From an uncultured Hymenobacter sp. (lineage in GTDB: Bacteria; Bacteroidota; Bacteroidia; Cytophagales; Hymenobacteraceae), in contig CAJYVK010000037.1 in the NCBI GenBank assembly GCA_913778455.1, positions 1-43,520 on the forward strand: a stretch of DNA of 43,520 nucleotides, written 5' to 3'. Below, piece after piece: positions 27,772 to 35,451 of the stretch (positions are counted from its first letter, which is position 1; every line of letters starts with the position of its first letter). The notes below the pieces were generated by a model, which was not told the origin of the DNA, searched no databases, and was given only the letters and a program-made list of their open reading frames with translations. Made by a program: the position numbers and the translations under genes.

Positions 27772-28479
27772 ATGAAAAAACTGATTGAGAAGCACCCGCT
27801 GGCCATCCGCTGGTTTCACTGGGTCAATTTTCCGGTGCTGATGCTCATGATTTGGAGCGGCCTTTGGATCTACTGGGCCAACGACGTGTACCGCATCGGT
27901 TGGGGCGATACCACGCTCTACAAGTTTTTTCCGCAGTCATTTTACGACACGGTGCACCTCGACCACAAGCTGGCGCAGGGTATGGCCTGGCACTTTGTGC
28001 TGATGTGGGTCTTTTTCCTCAACGGCCTGCTCTACGTGCTGTACACCCTGTTTTCGGGCGAGTGGCGCTACCTGCTGCCCAATCGCCATTCCTTCCGCGA
28101 AGCGGGGCAGGTCATTCTGCACGACCTGGGCCTGCGCAAAGCCGCGCCGCTGGTGCAGAAGTACAACGGGGCGCAGCGGCTGGCCTATACCGCGGTTATC
28201 CTGATGGGCGTGGGCTCCCTGCTCACGGGCTTGGCTATTTATAAGCCTACGCAGTTTGGCTGGCTCACGCAGGGGCTGGGCGGCTACGAGGCGGCGCGGG
28301 TGCAACACTTCGTGCTCACCATCGGCTATGTGCTGTTCTTCGTGGTGCACGTGGCCCAGGTAGGCCGCGCTGGCTGGAATAATTTCCGCTCGATGGTGGC
28401 CGGCTTCGAGGTGGCCGACGTGCCCGCTGGCCCGGCCGGTGCCCCGCTGGCCCAGCGCGAACCCGATTCCCGGGCCTGA
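27772..28479 (+). CDS. Membrane cytochrome b (Ni-hydrogenase/b561-type)
   Basis: A 235-aa four-helix membrane protein of the cytochrome b561 / hydrogenase b-type family, expected to carry haem and pass electrons between the quinone pool and a partner enzyme. The start at 27772 gives MKKLIEKHPLAIRWFHWVN, with candidate haem histidines at residues 8 and 16. Hydrophobic segments lie at about 18-36, 72-95, 135-155 and 180-200. Further candidate ligands are in the WHFVLMWVFF helix and in VQHFVLTIGYVLFFVVHVAQ. The gene for a molybdopterin oxidoreductase begins 27 bp downstream, so the two proteins probably form one complex. Confidence 0.88.
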   Translation: MKKLIEKHPLAIRWFHWVNFPVLMLMIWSGLWIYWANDVYRIGWGDTTLYKFFPQSFYDTVHLDHKLAQGMAWHFVLMWVFFLNGLLYVLYTLFSGEWRYLLPNRHSFREAGQVILHDLGLRKAAPLVQKYNGAQRLAYTAVILMGVGSLLTGLAIYKPTQFGWLTQGLGGYEAARVQHFVLTIGYVLFFVVHVAQVGRAGWNNFRSMVAGFEVADVPAGPAGAPLAQREPDSRA

Positions 28480-28506
28480 TTGTTTACCCGCTAGCTTATT
28501 CACTCT

Positions 28507-29370
28507 ATGGCTCTGGAACCCACGCCTACTTCCGCGCAGGAAATACCCCCGCACCCCTCGCCCGACGGCGAAAACCTGACGCTGCCGCCCGGCTCGCCCC
28601 TGGCCCGCGAGGCCGCCCGCCGCACCCGGCGCTCGTTTATCGGCCTGGGGCTGGCGGGGTTGGGTGGCGTGCTGGGCTGGCGCTACCTGCTCAACGCGCC
28701 CGAGGCCGACGGGGTACCCGCGCCTTTCCGCCGCGTGCTCGACGCCAATGGCCGCCTCTCGGCCGCCTACTTCCGCGAGACCCGGCTGGCCCCCGAGTTT
28801 GCCAAGAGCTTGGCCGTGCGCGAGGTGCGCACCAATGGCAGCGCCGGCCTGGAGTCGGACATCGACCTGGCCGCCTGGCGGCTGGCCGTGCAGCCCTACG
28901 GTGGTGGCAAGCCCCGTGAATTCACGCTGGCCGATATCAAGGCCCTGCCCCGCGTGGAGATGACCACGCAGCTCAAGTGCATCGAAGGTTGGAGCATTAT
29001 CGTGAACTGGACCGGGGCCCGCTTCGCCGACTTCCTGGCCAAATATCCGCTGGCCAGCCGTAGCGGCCAGCCTCTCAAAGACATCGCTAACCCGCCCGCC
29101 GACCTTGCGCCCTACGTCAGCCTCGTTACGCCCGACGAGGAGTATTACGTGGGCCTCGACATGCACAGCGCCATCCACCCCCAAACCCTGCTCTGCTACG
29201 AGATCAACGGCCAGCCCCTGAGCCTGGAACACGGTGCCCCGCTGCGCCTCGTCACGCCCCTCAAGTACGGCATCAAGCACCTCAAGCGCATCGGTACCAT
29301 CGCCTTCGCCGATGCCCGCCCCGCCGACTACTGGGCCGAGCAAGGCTACGATTGGGACGCGGGACATTAG
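28507..29370 (+). CDS. Tat-exported molybdopterin oxidoreductase (sulfite-oxidase/MsrP fold)
   Basis: A 287-aa protein of the sulfite oxidase / MsrP (YedY) molybdopterin family. A twin-arginine-type signal lies at about residues 38-60 (RRTRRSFIGLGLAGLGGVLG), after an unusually long N-terminal extension. The molybdenum-ligand cysteine is probably Cys158 in LKCIEGWSIIVNW. The C-terminal LVTPLKYGIKHLKRIG matches the end of the family domain. Together with the upstream cytochrome b it resembles the MsrPQ methionine-sulfoxide reductase arrangement, but the cytochrome is not MsrQ-like and the substrate is open. Its stop codon directly touches a GTGA-type palindrome. Confidence 0.9.
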   Translation: MALEPTPTSAQEIPPHPSPDGENLTLPPGSPLAREAARRTRRSFIGLGLAGLGGVLGWRYLLNAPEADGVPAPFRRVLDANGRLSAAYFRETRLAPEFAKSLAVREVRTNGSAGLESDIDLAAWRLAVQPYGGGKPREFTLADIKALPRVEMTTQLKCIEGWSIIVNWTGARFADFLAKYPLASRSGQPLKDIANPPADLAPYVSLVTPDEEYYVGLDMHSAIHPQTLLCYEINGQPLSLEHGAPLRLVTPLKYGIKHLKRIGTIAFADARPADYWAEQGYDWDAGH

Positions 29371-29444
29371 GTGAGATGGTGAGATAGTGAAATAGTGAAC
29401 TAGTGAATTATTCAACTCACCATTTCACTATTTCACCATCTCAC
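29371..29444. repeat. GTGA-type palindrome between two convergent stop codons
   Basis: Two 31-bp arms (29371-29401 and 29414-29444) built from GTGAGATGGTGA/GTGAAATAG units are reverse complements with about three mismatches. The left arm starts right after the TAG of the molybdopterin gene; the right arm overlaps the TGA of the minus-strand gene. It probably also folds in RNA and may end transcripts from both sides. Confidence 0.8.
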
Positions 29445-29836
29445 ACCACCACCCGAATCTCGTAGTGCTCGGCACCGGAGCCGTCGGGGCTGGGGGTGCG
29501 CCAGGCACCCACGCGGCTGGGGCCGTAGCCAAGGTTAACTTTCACCCACTCGTCGCGGGTGGGTAGCAGGGCGAGAATTTCCTGTTTGAGGTGGTCGAGA
29601 TCGGCCTGGGCGTCGTCGCGGCGCTGTTGCAGCTCGTCGGCGTGCTGGTCGAAAGAGCCGGTGGGCGGGCGCTGCTCGAAGGCGGCGGCCGAGGCGGCGA
29701 CTTCGGCGTCGTGCGTTGCTTCGTTGTGCTCGGCGATGGTGAGCGTGCGCAGCTCTTTTTCGGCCGCGAGGTAAGCTTCTACTTTTTCTACCAGGGGTTG
29801 ACGATCGGGAGCAAGGTAATCGAGGTTGGAGGCCAT
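29441..29836 (-). CDS. Hypothetical coiled-coil protein
   Basis: A 131-aa soluble protein that I do not recognise. The first two thirds are helical and highly charged (VEKVEAYLAAEKELRTLT ... DELQQRRDDAQADLDHLKQ), which suggests a coiled coil. The last part is strand-like (WVKVNLGYGPSRVGAW ... AEHYEIRVVV). No signal or membrane segment is present. GTGA-rich repeat sequence touches both its start and its stop, so the gene is bracketed by the same repeat type. Confidence 0.7.
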   Translation of the reverse strand: MASNLDYLAPDRQPLVEKVEAYLAAEKELRTLTIAEHNEATHDAEVAASAAAFEQRPPTGSFDQHADELQQRRDDAQADLDHLKQEILALLPTRDEWVKVNLGYGPSRVGAWRTPSPDGSGAEHYEIRVVV

Positions 29837-29837
29837 C

Positions 29838-29882
29838 TTTTAAGGTGATTAGGTGATGGAGTGAGGAAGTGATAAGGTGTAA
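29838..29882. repeat. GTGA-rich repeat before the coiled-coil gene
   Basis: A run of GGTGATT/GGTGATGG/AGTGAGG/AGTGATAAGG units immediately upstream of the minus-strand start at 29836. It resembles the palindrome at 29371-29444; a CACCTTCTCACC piece at about 29949-29960 could pair with it. Confidence 0.55.
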
Positions 29883-29980
29883 GGAAAGCAGGGGTAGTGG
29901 GTTGGCCGGAAGCGGATAGCCATGAGTTGAAACGAGTTACTTGTCTGACACCTTCTCACCGGCTTTCTTATCGTGCAGGC

Positions 29981-30005
29981 AGCGAAATCCGTTAAATCTG
30001 CGGTT
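29981..30005. repeat. Single short arm of the ACCGCAG repeat family
   Basis: Reads on the minus strand as ACCGCAGATTTAACGGATT and then diverges; only one AACGGATT unit remains. Its first bases overlap the TAA stop of the DUF2256 gene (TAACCGCAG). No opposite arm is present. Confidence 0.85.
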
Positions 30006-30162
30006 ATTGCTCTTCACCCGTTTTCTTATTGCGCTGGCAGCGTTCGCTGCAATACTTCACTTCCGGCCAGTTGTTGCGCCACTTCTTGCGGTATTCGAAA
30101 GGCAGGCCGCAGGTAGCGCATATTTTGGTGGGGAGCTGACCTTTTTTGAGCGAAGCAGCCAT
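30004..30162 (-). CDS. DUF2256 small zinc-finger-like protein
   Basis: A 52-aa protein of the DUF2256 family, whose function is unknown. The sequence begins MAASLKKGQLPTKICATCG and contains PFEYRKKWRNNWPEVKYC, followed by SERC. The four cysteines (C-x2-C and C-x3-C) probably bind a metal. The fit to the family in length and in the invariant RKKW and YCSERC parts is good. It is divergent from the methyltransferase gene, and its TAA stop overlaps a repeat arm. Confidence 0.88.
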   Translation of the reverse strand: MAASLKKGQLPTKICATCGLPFEYRKKWRNNWPEVKYCSERCQRNKKTGEEQ

Positions 30163-30259
30163 GGGGCAGGGGAGAAAGCAAAACGCGCCGGACCTTTGCC
30201 AGCCGGCCAGGAGGCGTTTACGTTTAAAAGCGCCCCGCTGGCCATCCGCGCCCTTTTAT

Positions 30260-31012
30260 ATGCCCCACCAAGCTCCCGACATTCTCGGCCAGGCTCTGCT
30301 CGACTACCAGCACGGCCACCACAGCGCCGCCCTCACCGTGCAGTGCAGCGCCGCCGAAGATGAGCCGCTGCCCGCCGCCTATCTGTTTCGTACCCTACTG
30401 GCCATGCCCGAGCTGGAGCGCCAGGCTCTCGACGAGTGCCGGGGCCGCGTACTCGACCTCGGGGCCGGGGCCGGGTGCCACGCCCTGGAGCTGCAAAGCC
30501 GGGGCTTCACCGACGTGCGGGCCATCGACCATTCGGCCGGGGCCGTGCAAGTAATGCAGATGCGCGGCGTGCAGCAGGTAGCCCAGCACGACGTCTTTGC
30601 CCCCCGGGGTAAAGACGAGCGCCCCTACGATACCATCTTGCTGCTAATGAACGGTATCGGCCTGGCTGGTACCCTCGAAGGACTGGATAAGTTTCTGGCC
30701 CACGCCCGTACCCTGCTCGCGCCCGATGGCCAGATTCTGGCCACGTCATCCGACATCAGCTACCTCTACGAAGATGAGGAAGGGGCGCTGGTCTTCGACC
30801 TCAACGGCCCGTACTACGGCGAAGTCACCTACACGTTCGAGTATAAAGGTCAGGTCGGCGAGCCGTTTCCCTGGCTGTTTATCGATGCTTCGCTGCTCGA
30901 AGACGCTGCCCGCCAGGCGGGCTACGAGGTTGAGTTTTTGGGCGAAGACGAGGCCGGACAATACCTGGTGCGCCTGACGCTGGCTGGGGGCTTCGAGCCA
31001 ACAATCAATTAG
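30260..31012 (+). CDS. Class I SAM-dependent methyltransferase
   Basis: A 250-aa methyltransferase. The SAM-binding motif I is VLDLGAGAGCHALEL (about residues 65-79), followed by the acidic motif II VRAIDHSAGAV. YDTILLLMNGIGLAG is motif IV-like, and LLAPDGQILATSSD is the post-motif strand. A C-terminal strand-rich insert (YGEVTYTFEYKGQ) precedes the last helix and strand (ARQAGYEVEFLGED). The substrate is unknown. The ATG at 30260 is preferred; an upstream in-frame start at 30146 would overlap the divergent DUF2256 gene. The thioesterase gene follows 16 bp later, so the two are probably one operon. Confidence 0.88.
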   Translation: MPHQAPDILGQALLDYQHGHHSAALTVQCSAAEDEPLPAAYLFRTLLAMPELERQALDECRGRVLDLGAGAGCHALELQSRGFTDVRAIDHSAGAVQVMQMRGVQQVAQHDVFAPRGKDERPYDTILLLMNGIGLAGTLEGLDKFLAHARTLLAPDGQILATSSDISYLYEDEEGALVFDLNGPYYGEVTYTFEYKGQVGEPFPWLFIDASLLEDAARQAGYEVEFLGEDEAGQYLVRLTLAGGFEPTIN

Positions 31013-31028
31013 CAACGAGCTTTTTAGC

Positions 31029-31436
31029 ATGCCATATAGCCAAGAGTACACCGTGCGTTGGGCCGAATTAGACCCCAACGGCCACATGCGCCACTCCGCC
31101 TACGCCGACTTTGCCGCCGACCAGCGCGTGCACTGGCTGGCCAGCGCCGGCTTCGACGTACGCAAGTTTGCCGAGCTGCGCATCGGCCCCATCCTCTTCC
31201 GCGAGGAAACCAAGTACCTCAAGGAGTTGCACGGGGGCGAGAAAATCAAGGTCGAAGGCCGCGTCACGGGCGGCACGCCCGACGGCGCCCGCTGGACCAT
31301 CGAGCACGCCATCTACAAGGCCGATGGCCGCCTGGCCGCCACCGTGACCGTCGATGGCGCCTGGATCGACCTCGACCGCCGCAAGCTCATCGTGCCCCCG
31401 GCCGAACTGGCCCAGGCGATAGCCGTCGAAGAATAG
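31029..31436 (+). CDS. Acyl-CoA thioesterase (4HBT hot-dog fold)
   Basis: A 135-aa single hot-dog-domain protein of the 4-hydroxybenzoyl-CoA thioesterase / YbgC-like group. The N-terminal VRWAELDPNGHMRHSAYADF is the family active-site pattern, where the aspartate and the following helix bind and hydrolyse the acyl thioester. FREETKYLKELHGGEKIKVEG forms the next strands. The acyl chain specificity cannot be read from the sequence. It is in tandem with the methyltransferase and is followed by a very long palindromic terminator. Confidence 0.88.
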   Translation: MPYSQEYTVRWAELDPNGHMRHSAYADFAADQRVHWLASAGFDVRKFAELRIGPILFREETKYLKELHGGEKIKVEGRVTGGTPDGARWTIEHAIYKADGRLAATVTVDGAWIDLDRRKLIVPPAELAQAIAVEE

Positions 31437-31456
31437 CACCAGGCCTTGGCGGTCGT

Positions 31457-31517
31457 AAAGAGGTCCCCGCTGGGTCACGCGCACAGCCTGTGCGCGTGAC
31501 CCAGCGGGGACCTCTTT
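31457..31517. terminator. Perfect 61-bp palindrome acting as bidirectional terminator
   Basis: Two perfect 30-bp arms (31457-31486, 31488-31517) around a single central base. The outer ends are AAAGAGG and CCTCTTT, so T-runs are short. It lies between two convergent genes, 20 bp from one stop and 26 bp from the other. Confidence 0.85.
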
Positions 31518-31543
31518 TAGATTGAAGCGGCTTGAGCCGATCC

Positions 31544-32089
31544 TTACTTTTTCAGCAGGGCGGCGTGCTCTTCCTCGATTTTTTTGTGGTCGGCCACGAG
31601 CTGCTGGTGTTCCTCCTGCATTTTTTGGTCTTCGGCCTTCATTTGGTTGTGGTCGGCCAGCATTTGCGCATCCGTCATGCCCCCGGCCGCGTGCTTGCTT
31701 TCCAGCTCAGCGTGGCGCTTCAAGATGGCTTCGTGCTGGGCTACTACCTCTTTGTGACGGGTAATGATTTCGGTGTGACGCTTTTCCAGCGCTGCAAAAG
31801 CCGGGGTAGTGGCCTTGCCAGCGGCTTTGGCGGCGGCTACGGCCTGCTGGTGGTCGGCTTCCATCACGGAGTCGGCCGCGGCCATCGTGCGGTGGTCGGC
31901 TTCCATTTTCTGGTGGTCGGCCACGAGCTGCGCGTGGGCCGCCGACGTTTTAGCGCTCGCCGTATCGGTGGTTGCGGCGGCGTTGGGGGTTTCGGTAGTG
32001 GTGGTAGCGGTGGTGGCTTTGTCACCATCGCCGCAGCCAGCCAGCACAGCAGTCAGGGCCAGTGCCCCCAGTAAAGCAGTTTTTTGCAT
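31544..32089 (-). CDS. Lipoprotein with histidine-rich heptad-like repeats
   Basis: A 181-aa lipoprotein. From the ATG at 32089 it begins MQKTALLGALALTAVLAGC with a good lipobox (LAGC, Cys19). A Thr/Ala-rich linker follows, then a long helical region of repeated ADHQKMEADH / EKRHTEI / AILKRHAELE units in which His-Gln/Lys and Glu/Asp recur about every seven residues. I do not recognise a named family. The repeats suggest a periplasmic coiled coil, and the many histidines could bind metal, but that is only a possibility. An in-frame ATG at 32131 would place residues before the signal peptide and is unlikely. Confidence 0.82.
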   Translation of the reverse strand: MQKTALLGALALTAVLAGCGDGDKATTATTTTETPNAAATTDTASAKTSAAHAQLVADHQKMEADHRTMAAADSVMEADHQQAVAAAKAAGKATTPAFAALEKRHTEIITRHKEVVAQHEAILKRHAELESKHAAGGMTDAQMLADHNQMKAEDQKMQEEHQQLVADHKKIEEEHAALLKK

Positions 32090-32358
32090 ACGTAAGAAGT
32101 TTATTTTGAAACTACGTTGCAAATAAAGCAAAAAACACTGGGTGAGCGGCGAAAATTACTTTCTGCTTCTGAGCTGCCTAGTACGAATTGCCTTGTGCCC
32201 ATAAGTTGTTGAGGTAACGCAGAGCTTAAAAGTGCGAGGTTGATGCTGGCTGCCGCCCTTTACTTGATATAATGTTGCAGGTAATGCAGGCGGTAAGCGT
32301 AGCCACTCGCAGGTCTGTTCCATTCAACGAAGTGCCCGGTGAGCGGCTGCCACTATGC

Positions 32359-32901
32359 CTACTTCAGCACCTTGCTGATGCGGTTGAGTTGTTGCTGATG
32401 GTGCAGCGTGTGGTCCAGCACCGAAGCCACCGTTTGCCCGATGGTGAGCCAGCCCGCACGCGGGTGCCGAAAAACCGTGTGCCGCAGCTTGGTACCCGGA
32501 AACTCGTGTAGCACCTGCTCCAATTCGCGGCGCACGCCGGCCCACTCGGCCCGGAGCGTGGGTAGGGGGGCAATGGTTTCGGGGGCCGGGGGCGGCGGCA
32601 GCGTGGGGGGCACCTTGAATTTGAGGCCCGGCACGCGCAGCGCCAGGCGCAGCAGCAGCGCCCGTACCTGGTGCTTGAGCGTGCCCAGCCGCCAGGTGCT
32701 GTGGTCGGCCGCCAGGGCGTGGCGCAGGGCCGCCACAATCTTTTTCTCGGCGGTGAGCAGGTGGTGAATGACCTGCGCCGCTGCCCACTGCCCGGGTACC
32801 GGCGGCGTATGTGAGCGTGGCCCCAGTGCCTCGGCTGAAGTCAGGGCACGCTCGGTGGCCAGGTCGAGCTGCTCCATGAGTAAGTGTAGACGGTTGGTCA
32901 T
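32359..32901 (-). CDS. DinB-like four-helix protein
   Basis: A 180-aa protein of the DinB/YfiT-like superfamily, whose members bind a metal ion with three histidines and often act as thiol-dependent transferases. The pattern is present: PGQWAAAQVIHHLLTAEKKI holds the first His, and the C-terminal GWLTIGQTVASVLDHTLHHQQQL holds the other candidates. A proline-rich stretch interrupts the middle (PPTLPPPPAPETIAP). A diverged copy of the ACCGCAG repeat lies 6 bp upstream of its start. The substrate is unknown. Confidence 0.85.
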   Translation of the reverse strand: MTNRLHLLMEQLDLATERALTSAEALGPRSHTPPVPGQWAAAQVIHHLLTAEKKIVAALRHALAADHSTWRLGTLKHQVRALLLRLALRVPGLKFKVPPTLPPPPAPETIAPLPTLRAEWAGVRRELEQVLHEFPGTKLRHTVFRHPRAGWLTIGQTVASVLDHTLHHQQQLNRISKVLK

Positions 32902-32907
32902 GACAAG

Positions 32908-32948
32908 GACCGCAGATTTGACGGATTTGACGGATTGAACGGATGGCG
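32908..32948. repeat. Diverged single arm of the ACCGCAG repeat family
   Basis: Reads on the plus strand as GGACCGCAGATTTGACGG, followed by two more ACGGATT-type units. It has three units instead of two and G for A at some positions. It lies just upstream of the minus-strand DinB-like start, with no opposite arm. Confidence 0.8.
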
Positions 32949-33130
32949 CTGGGGTAGTCGGGCGCTGGCAAATTGCGCGGGGAGCGCGTAGATTTGGTCG
33001 AAGGGCAGGCGACCGGCGAGCAATCAGTAGCGAGTAGTTGCCTTTGCGGTTTGGGCGATAGATGCCTTCCGCAAAATTCGTGCAACCGTCGTACTGGTCT
33101 TTTGCCCTCTCGCTTTAAGCTGCTTGCTCC

Positions 33131-34816
33131 GTGATTTTTAAAAATACGATTTCCAACCTGGCGCGGATTCGACAGGTGGCTGAGGTACTGCTTCGCTACG
33201 GCTTCGAGGATGTGGTAACGACCACGCCCCTGCGCCGGCTCGTGAGCCAGCGCCGCCGGGGCCGCTGGCTCGAAAACGACGACCGCCCGGTGTTCGAAAC
33301 CACGCGCTGGGAGCGGATTCGCCTTATCATTGAGGAACTGGGGCCAACTTTCATTAAGCTGGCCCAGGCATTGAGCAACCGCGCCGACTTGCTGCCCCAG
33401 GAGCTTATCGACGAGTTTGAGAAGCTGCAAAGCAACGTGCCGCCCTTCCCCGTGGACGAGGCGCGGCTCATTATTGAGGCGGAGCTGGGACGCCCGCTGG
33501 AAGAGGTCTTCACCGAGTTTGACGACGTGCCGCTGGGCTCGGCCAGCATCGGGCAGGTGCACCGGGCGCGGCTGCACGGCGGCGAGGAGGTGGTCATTAA
33601 AATTCAGCGGCCCGGCGTGCGCGAAAAGGTGGAGGGCGACCTGCGCCTGCTGCACGAGCTGGTGCGCCTCACCGGTACGTTTCTGCGCAACCAGGGCCTG
33701 GCCAATCCGCAGGACGTAGTCGATGCCTTCGAGCGCAGCATGACCAAGGAGCTCGACTACACCTCCGAGGCCCGGGCGATGGAGCAGATGCGCAAGCTCT
33801 ACGAGCACTACACCACGTTCTACATTCCGAAGCCCTACCGCGAGCTGAGCACGGCCAGAATTCTGGTTATCGAATTTGTAAAAGGTTGTAAAATAACCGA
33901 CAAGCCGCAGCTGCTGGCCTGGGGGCTCAGTCCCGAAATGGTGGCCGAAACGGGCATGGACATCTACCTGACCCAGATTTTCGAGTTCGGGTTTTTCCAC
34001 GCCGACCCGCACCCCGGCAACGTGCTCGTGCGCCCCGACGGCACGCTCGTGCTCATCGACTTCGGCATGGTGGGCAAGCTCACCAAGCAGCAGAAGTACG
34101 CCTTTGCGGGCGTGTTCATTGGCATGGCCCGCCAGGATGCCCGTAGCATGGCGCTCAATTTCCGCCGGCTGTCCCTGAGCAGCGACATTCCCGACATGCG
34201 GGCCTTCGAGGCCGATTTGAGCTTGCTCATCGAAGACTTTGCCGTGCTCGACGTCAAGGACATGAGCATGAACGATCTGGCCGATTCGCTCCAGAATATT
34301 ATCTACCAATACAAGCTGCAAGTGCCGGGGGCGGTTTTTCTTATCCTGCGCGCCCTGGTTATCCTCGAAGGCATCGGCAAAGTGCTGCACCCCAATTTCA
34401 ACACCTTTGAGTTTGTGCGGCCCTACGGAGCCCGCATTTTGAAAGAGCAGTACTCGCCCCAAAATATCTTGAGCGAGGCCGAGTATACCGGTACCCAGCT
34501 GCTGGCCCTGCTCCAGACCCTGCCCATCGACCTGCGCCAAATCATGCGTAAAGTCAGTAAGGGCGACCTGCGGGTAAAGGTCGAGCTCAGCGGCTACTCC
34601 ACCCTGCTGCGCAAGGCCGACCAGCTCGTGACGCGCACCGTGCTGGCGCTGCTCACGCTGGGCAGCATTGTATTTGCGGGTCTGAGCCTGCTGGGCCACT
34701 ATTCTCCCCAGATGCCGTACTACCGGGGGCTGCCCGTTATTACGTGGTATAGCTTAGGAGTCAGCATGTTTATGGTATTGCTGCTCACCGCCCCCCGCCG
34801 CGCCCGGCGCGAATGA
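33131..34816 (+). CDS. ABC1/UbiB-family atypical kinase
   Basis: A 561-aa membrane-associated protein of the AarF/ABC1/UbiB family, which supports isoprenoid-quinone production or homeostasis. The start is GTG at 33131 (MIFKNTISNLARIRQ). The nucleotide-binding region shows PLGSASIGQVHRARL and VVIKIQRPGV. The catalytic region shows FFHADPHPGNVLV and LVLIDFGMVGKL. Two C-terminal transmembrane helices follow (about 500-520 and 532-552). The family's hallmark K-x-G-Q motif reads KLAQ here (GPTFIKLAQALSNRADLLP), so the glycine is replaced by alanine. It overlaps the next gene by ATGA. In Bacteroidota the likely quinone is menaquinone, so calling it ubiB would be misleading. Confidence 0.92.
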   Translation: MIFKNTISNLARIRQVAEVLLRYGFEDVVTTTPLRRLVSQRRRGRWLENDDRPVFETTRWERIRLIIEELGPTFIKLAQALSNRADLLPQELIDEFEKLQSNVPPFPVDEARLIIEAELGRPLEEVFTEFDDVPLGSASIGQVHRARLHGGEEVVIKIQRPGVREKVEGDLRLLHELVRLTGTFLRNQGLANPQDVVDAFERSMTKELDYTSEARAMEQMRKLYEHYTTFYIPKPYRELSTARILVIEFVKGCKITDKPQLLAWGLSPEMVAETGMDIYLTQIFEFGFFHADPHPGNVLVRPDGTLVLIDFGMVGKLTKQQKYAFAGVFIGMARQDARSMALNFRRLSLSSDIPDMRAFEADLSLLIEDFAVLDVKDMSMNDLADSLQNIIYQYKLQVPGAVFLILRALVILEGIGKVLHPNFNTFEFVRPYGARILKEQYSPQNILSEAEYTGTQLLALLQTLPIDLRQIMRKVSKGDLRVKVELSGYSTLLRKADQLVTRTVLALLTLGSIVFAGLSLLGHYSPQMPYYRGLPVITWYSLGVSMFMVLLLTAPRRARRE

Positions 34817-35451
34817 GCCGATTTACGTACCTTGACGCTATGACCCCTACGATGCCTGTGATTACCGATATTGCGCAGCTCGATTTAAATCAGCGCTACA
34901 CCTACGCCGACTACTTGAGCTGGAAGTTTAGCGAGTACGTGGAACTGATAAAAGGCCGGGTCCGGCGGAAGATGTCGGCCCCGACCTCGGCTCATCAGCT
35001 TACGGTAACAAATCTCACAGTTGAGATAGGGCAATTTCTAAAGCGCAAGCCCTGCCGCGTATTCGCCGCGCCCTTCGACGTACGCTTGCTGCGCAGCACC
35101 GGCAACGGCGATGCCCAGATACAGACCGTCGTGCAGCCCGACCTGTGCGTCATCTGCGACCTCAGTAAAGTAGACCGGCGCGGCTGCCTGGGTGCGCCCG
35201 ACTGGATTATCGAAATCGTGTCGCCCAGCACGGCCAGCCACGATACAAAAACCAAGTTCGACCTCTACGCCGAAAACGGCGTGGGCGAGTACTGGATAGT
35301 ATTTCCGGGTGAGCAAACTATTTCTACTTACGTGCTACAAGGCGAGGAATACCAGCCCCGGGGCGATTACTACGAGCCCGGTCTAGTGCCCAGCCATACC
35401 CTGCCCGATCTCACGCTGGAGTGGGCCGACGTATTCGCGAACGTAGAATAG
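34813..35451 (+). CDS. Uma2-family (DUF820) nuclease-like protein
   Basis: A protein of the Uma2/DUF820 family with a PD-(D/E)xK nuclease-type fold. Such proteins are abundant in some Bacteroidota and cyanobacteria and are of unknown role. The catalytic pattern is visible: VVQPDLCVICD holds the aspartate, and GAPDWIIEIVSPSTASHDTKTKFDLY holds the glutamate and lysine. YADYLSWKFSEYVELIKG is the usual N-terminal part. The ATG at 34813 overlaps the upstream stop. Starts at 34840 or 34852 (MPVITDIAQL) are equally plausible, because the first 13 residues are not family-like. Confidence 0.9.
   Translation: MSRFTYLDAMTPTMPVITDIAQLDLNQRYTYADYLSWKFSEYVELIKGRVRRKMSAPTSAHQLTVTNLTVEIGQFLKRKPCRVFAAPFDVRLLRSTGNGDAQIQTVVQPDLCVICDLSKVDRRGCLGAPDWIIEIVSPSTASHDTKTKFDLYAENGVGEYWIVFPGEQTISTYVLQGEEYQPRGDYYEPGLVPSHTLPDLTLEWADVFANVE

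Noticed and set aside
29941..30363. Plus-strand 140-codon frame
   Set aside because: It overlaps the repeat arm, the DUF2256 gene antisense and the methyltransferase start; no family-like sequence.
32324..34699. A 791-codon minus-strand open frame
   Set aside because: It runs antisense through the DinB-like and UbiB genes, whose own frames carry clear family motifs; long antisense frames are common in high-GC DNA.
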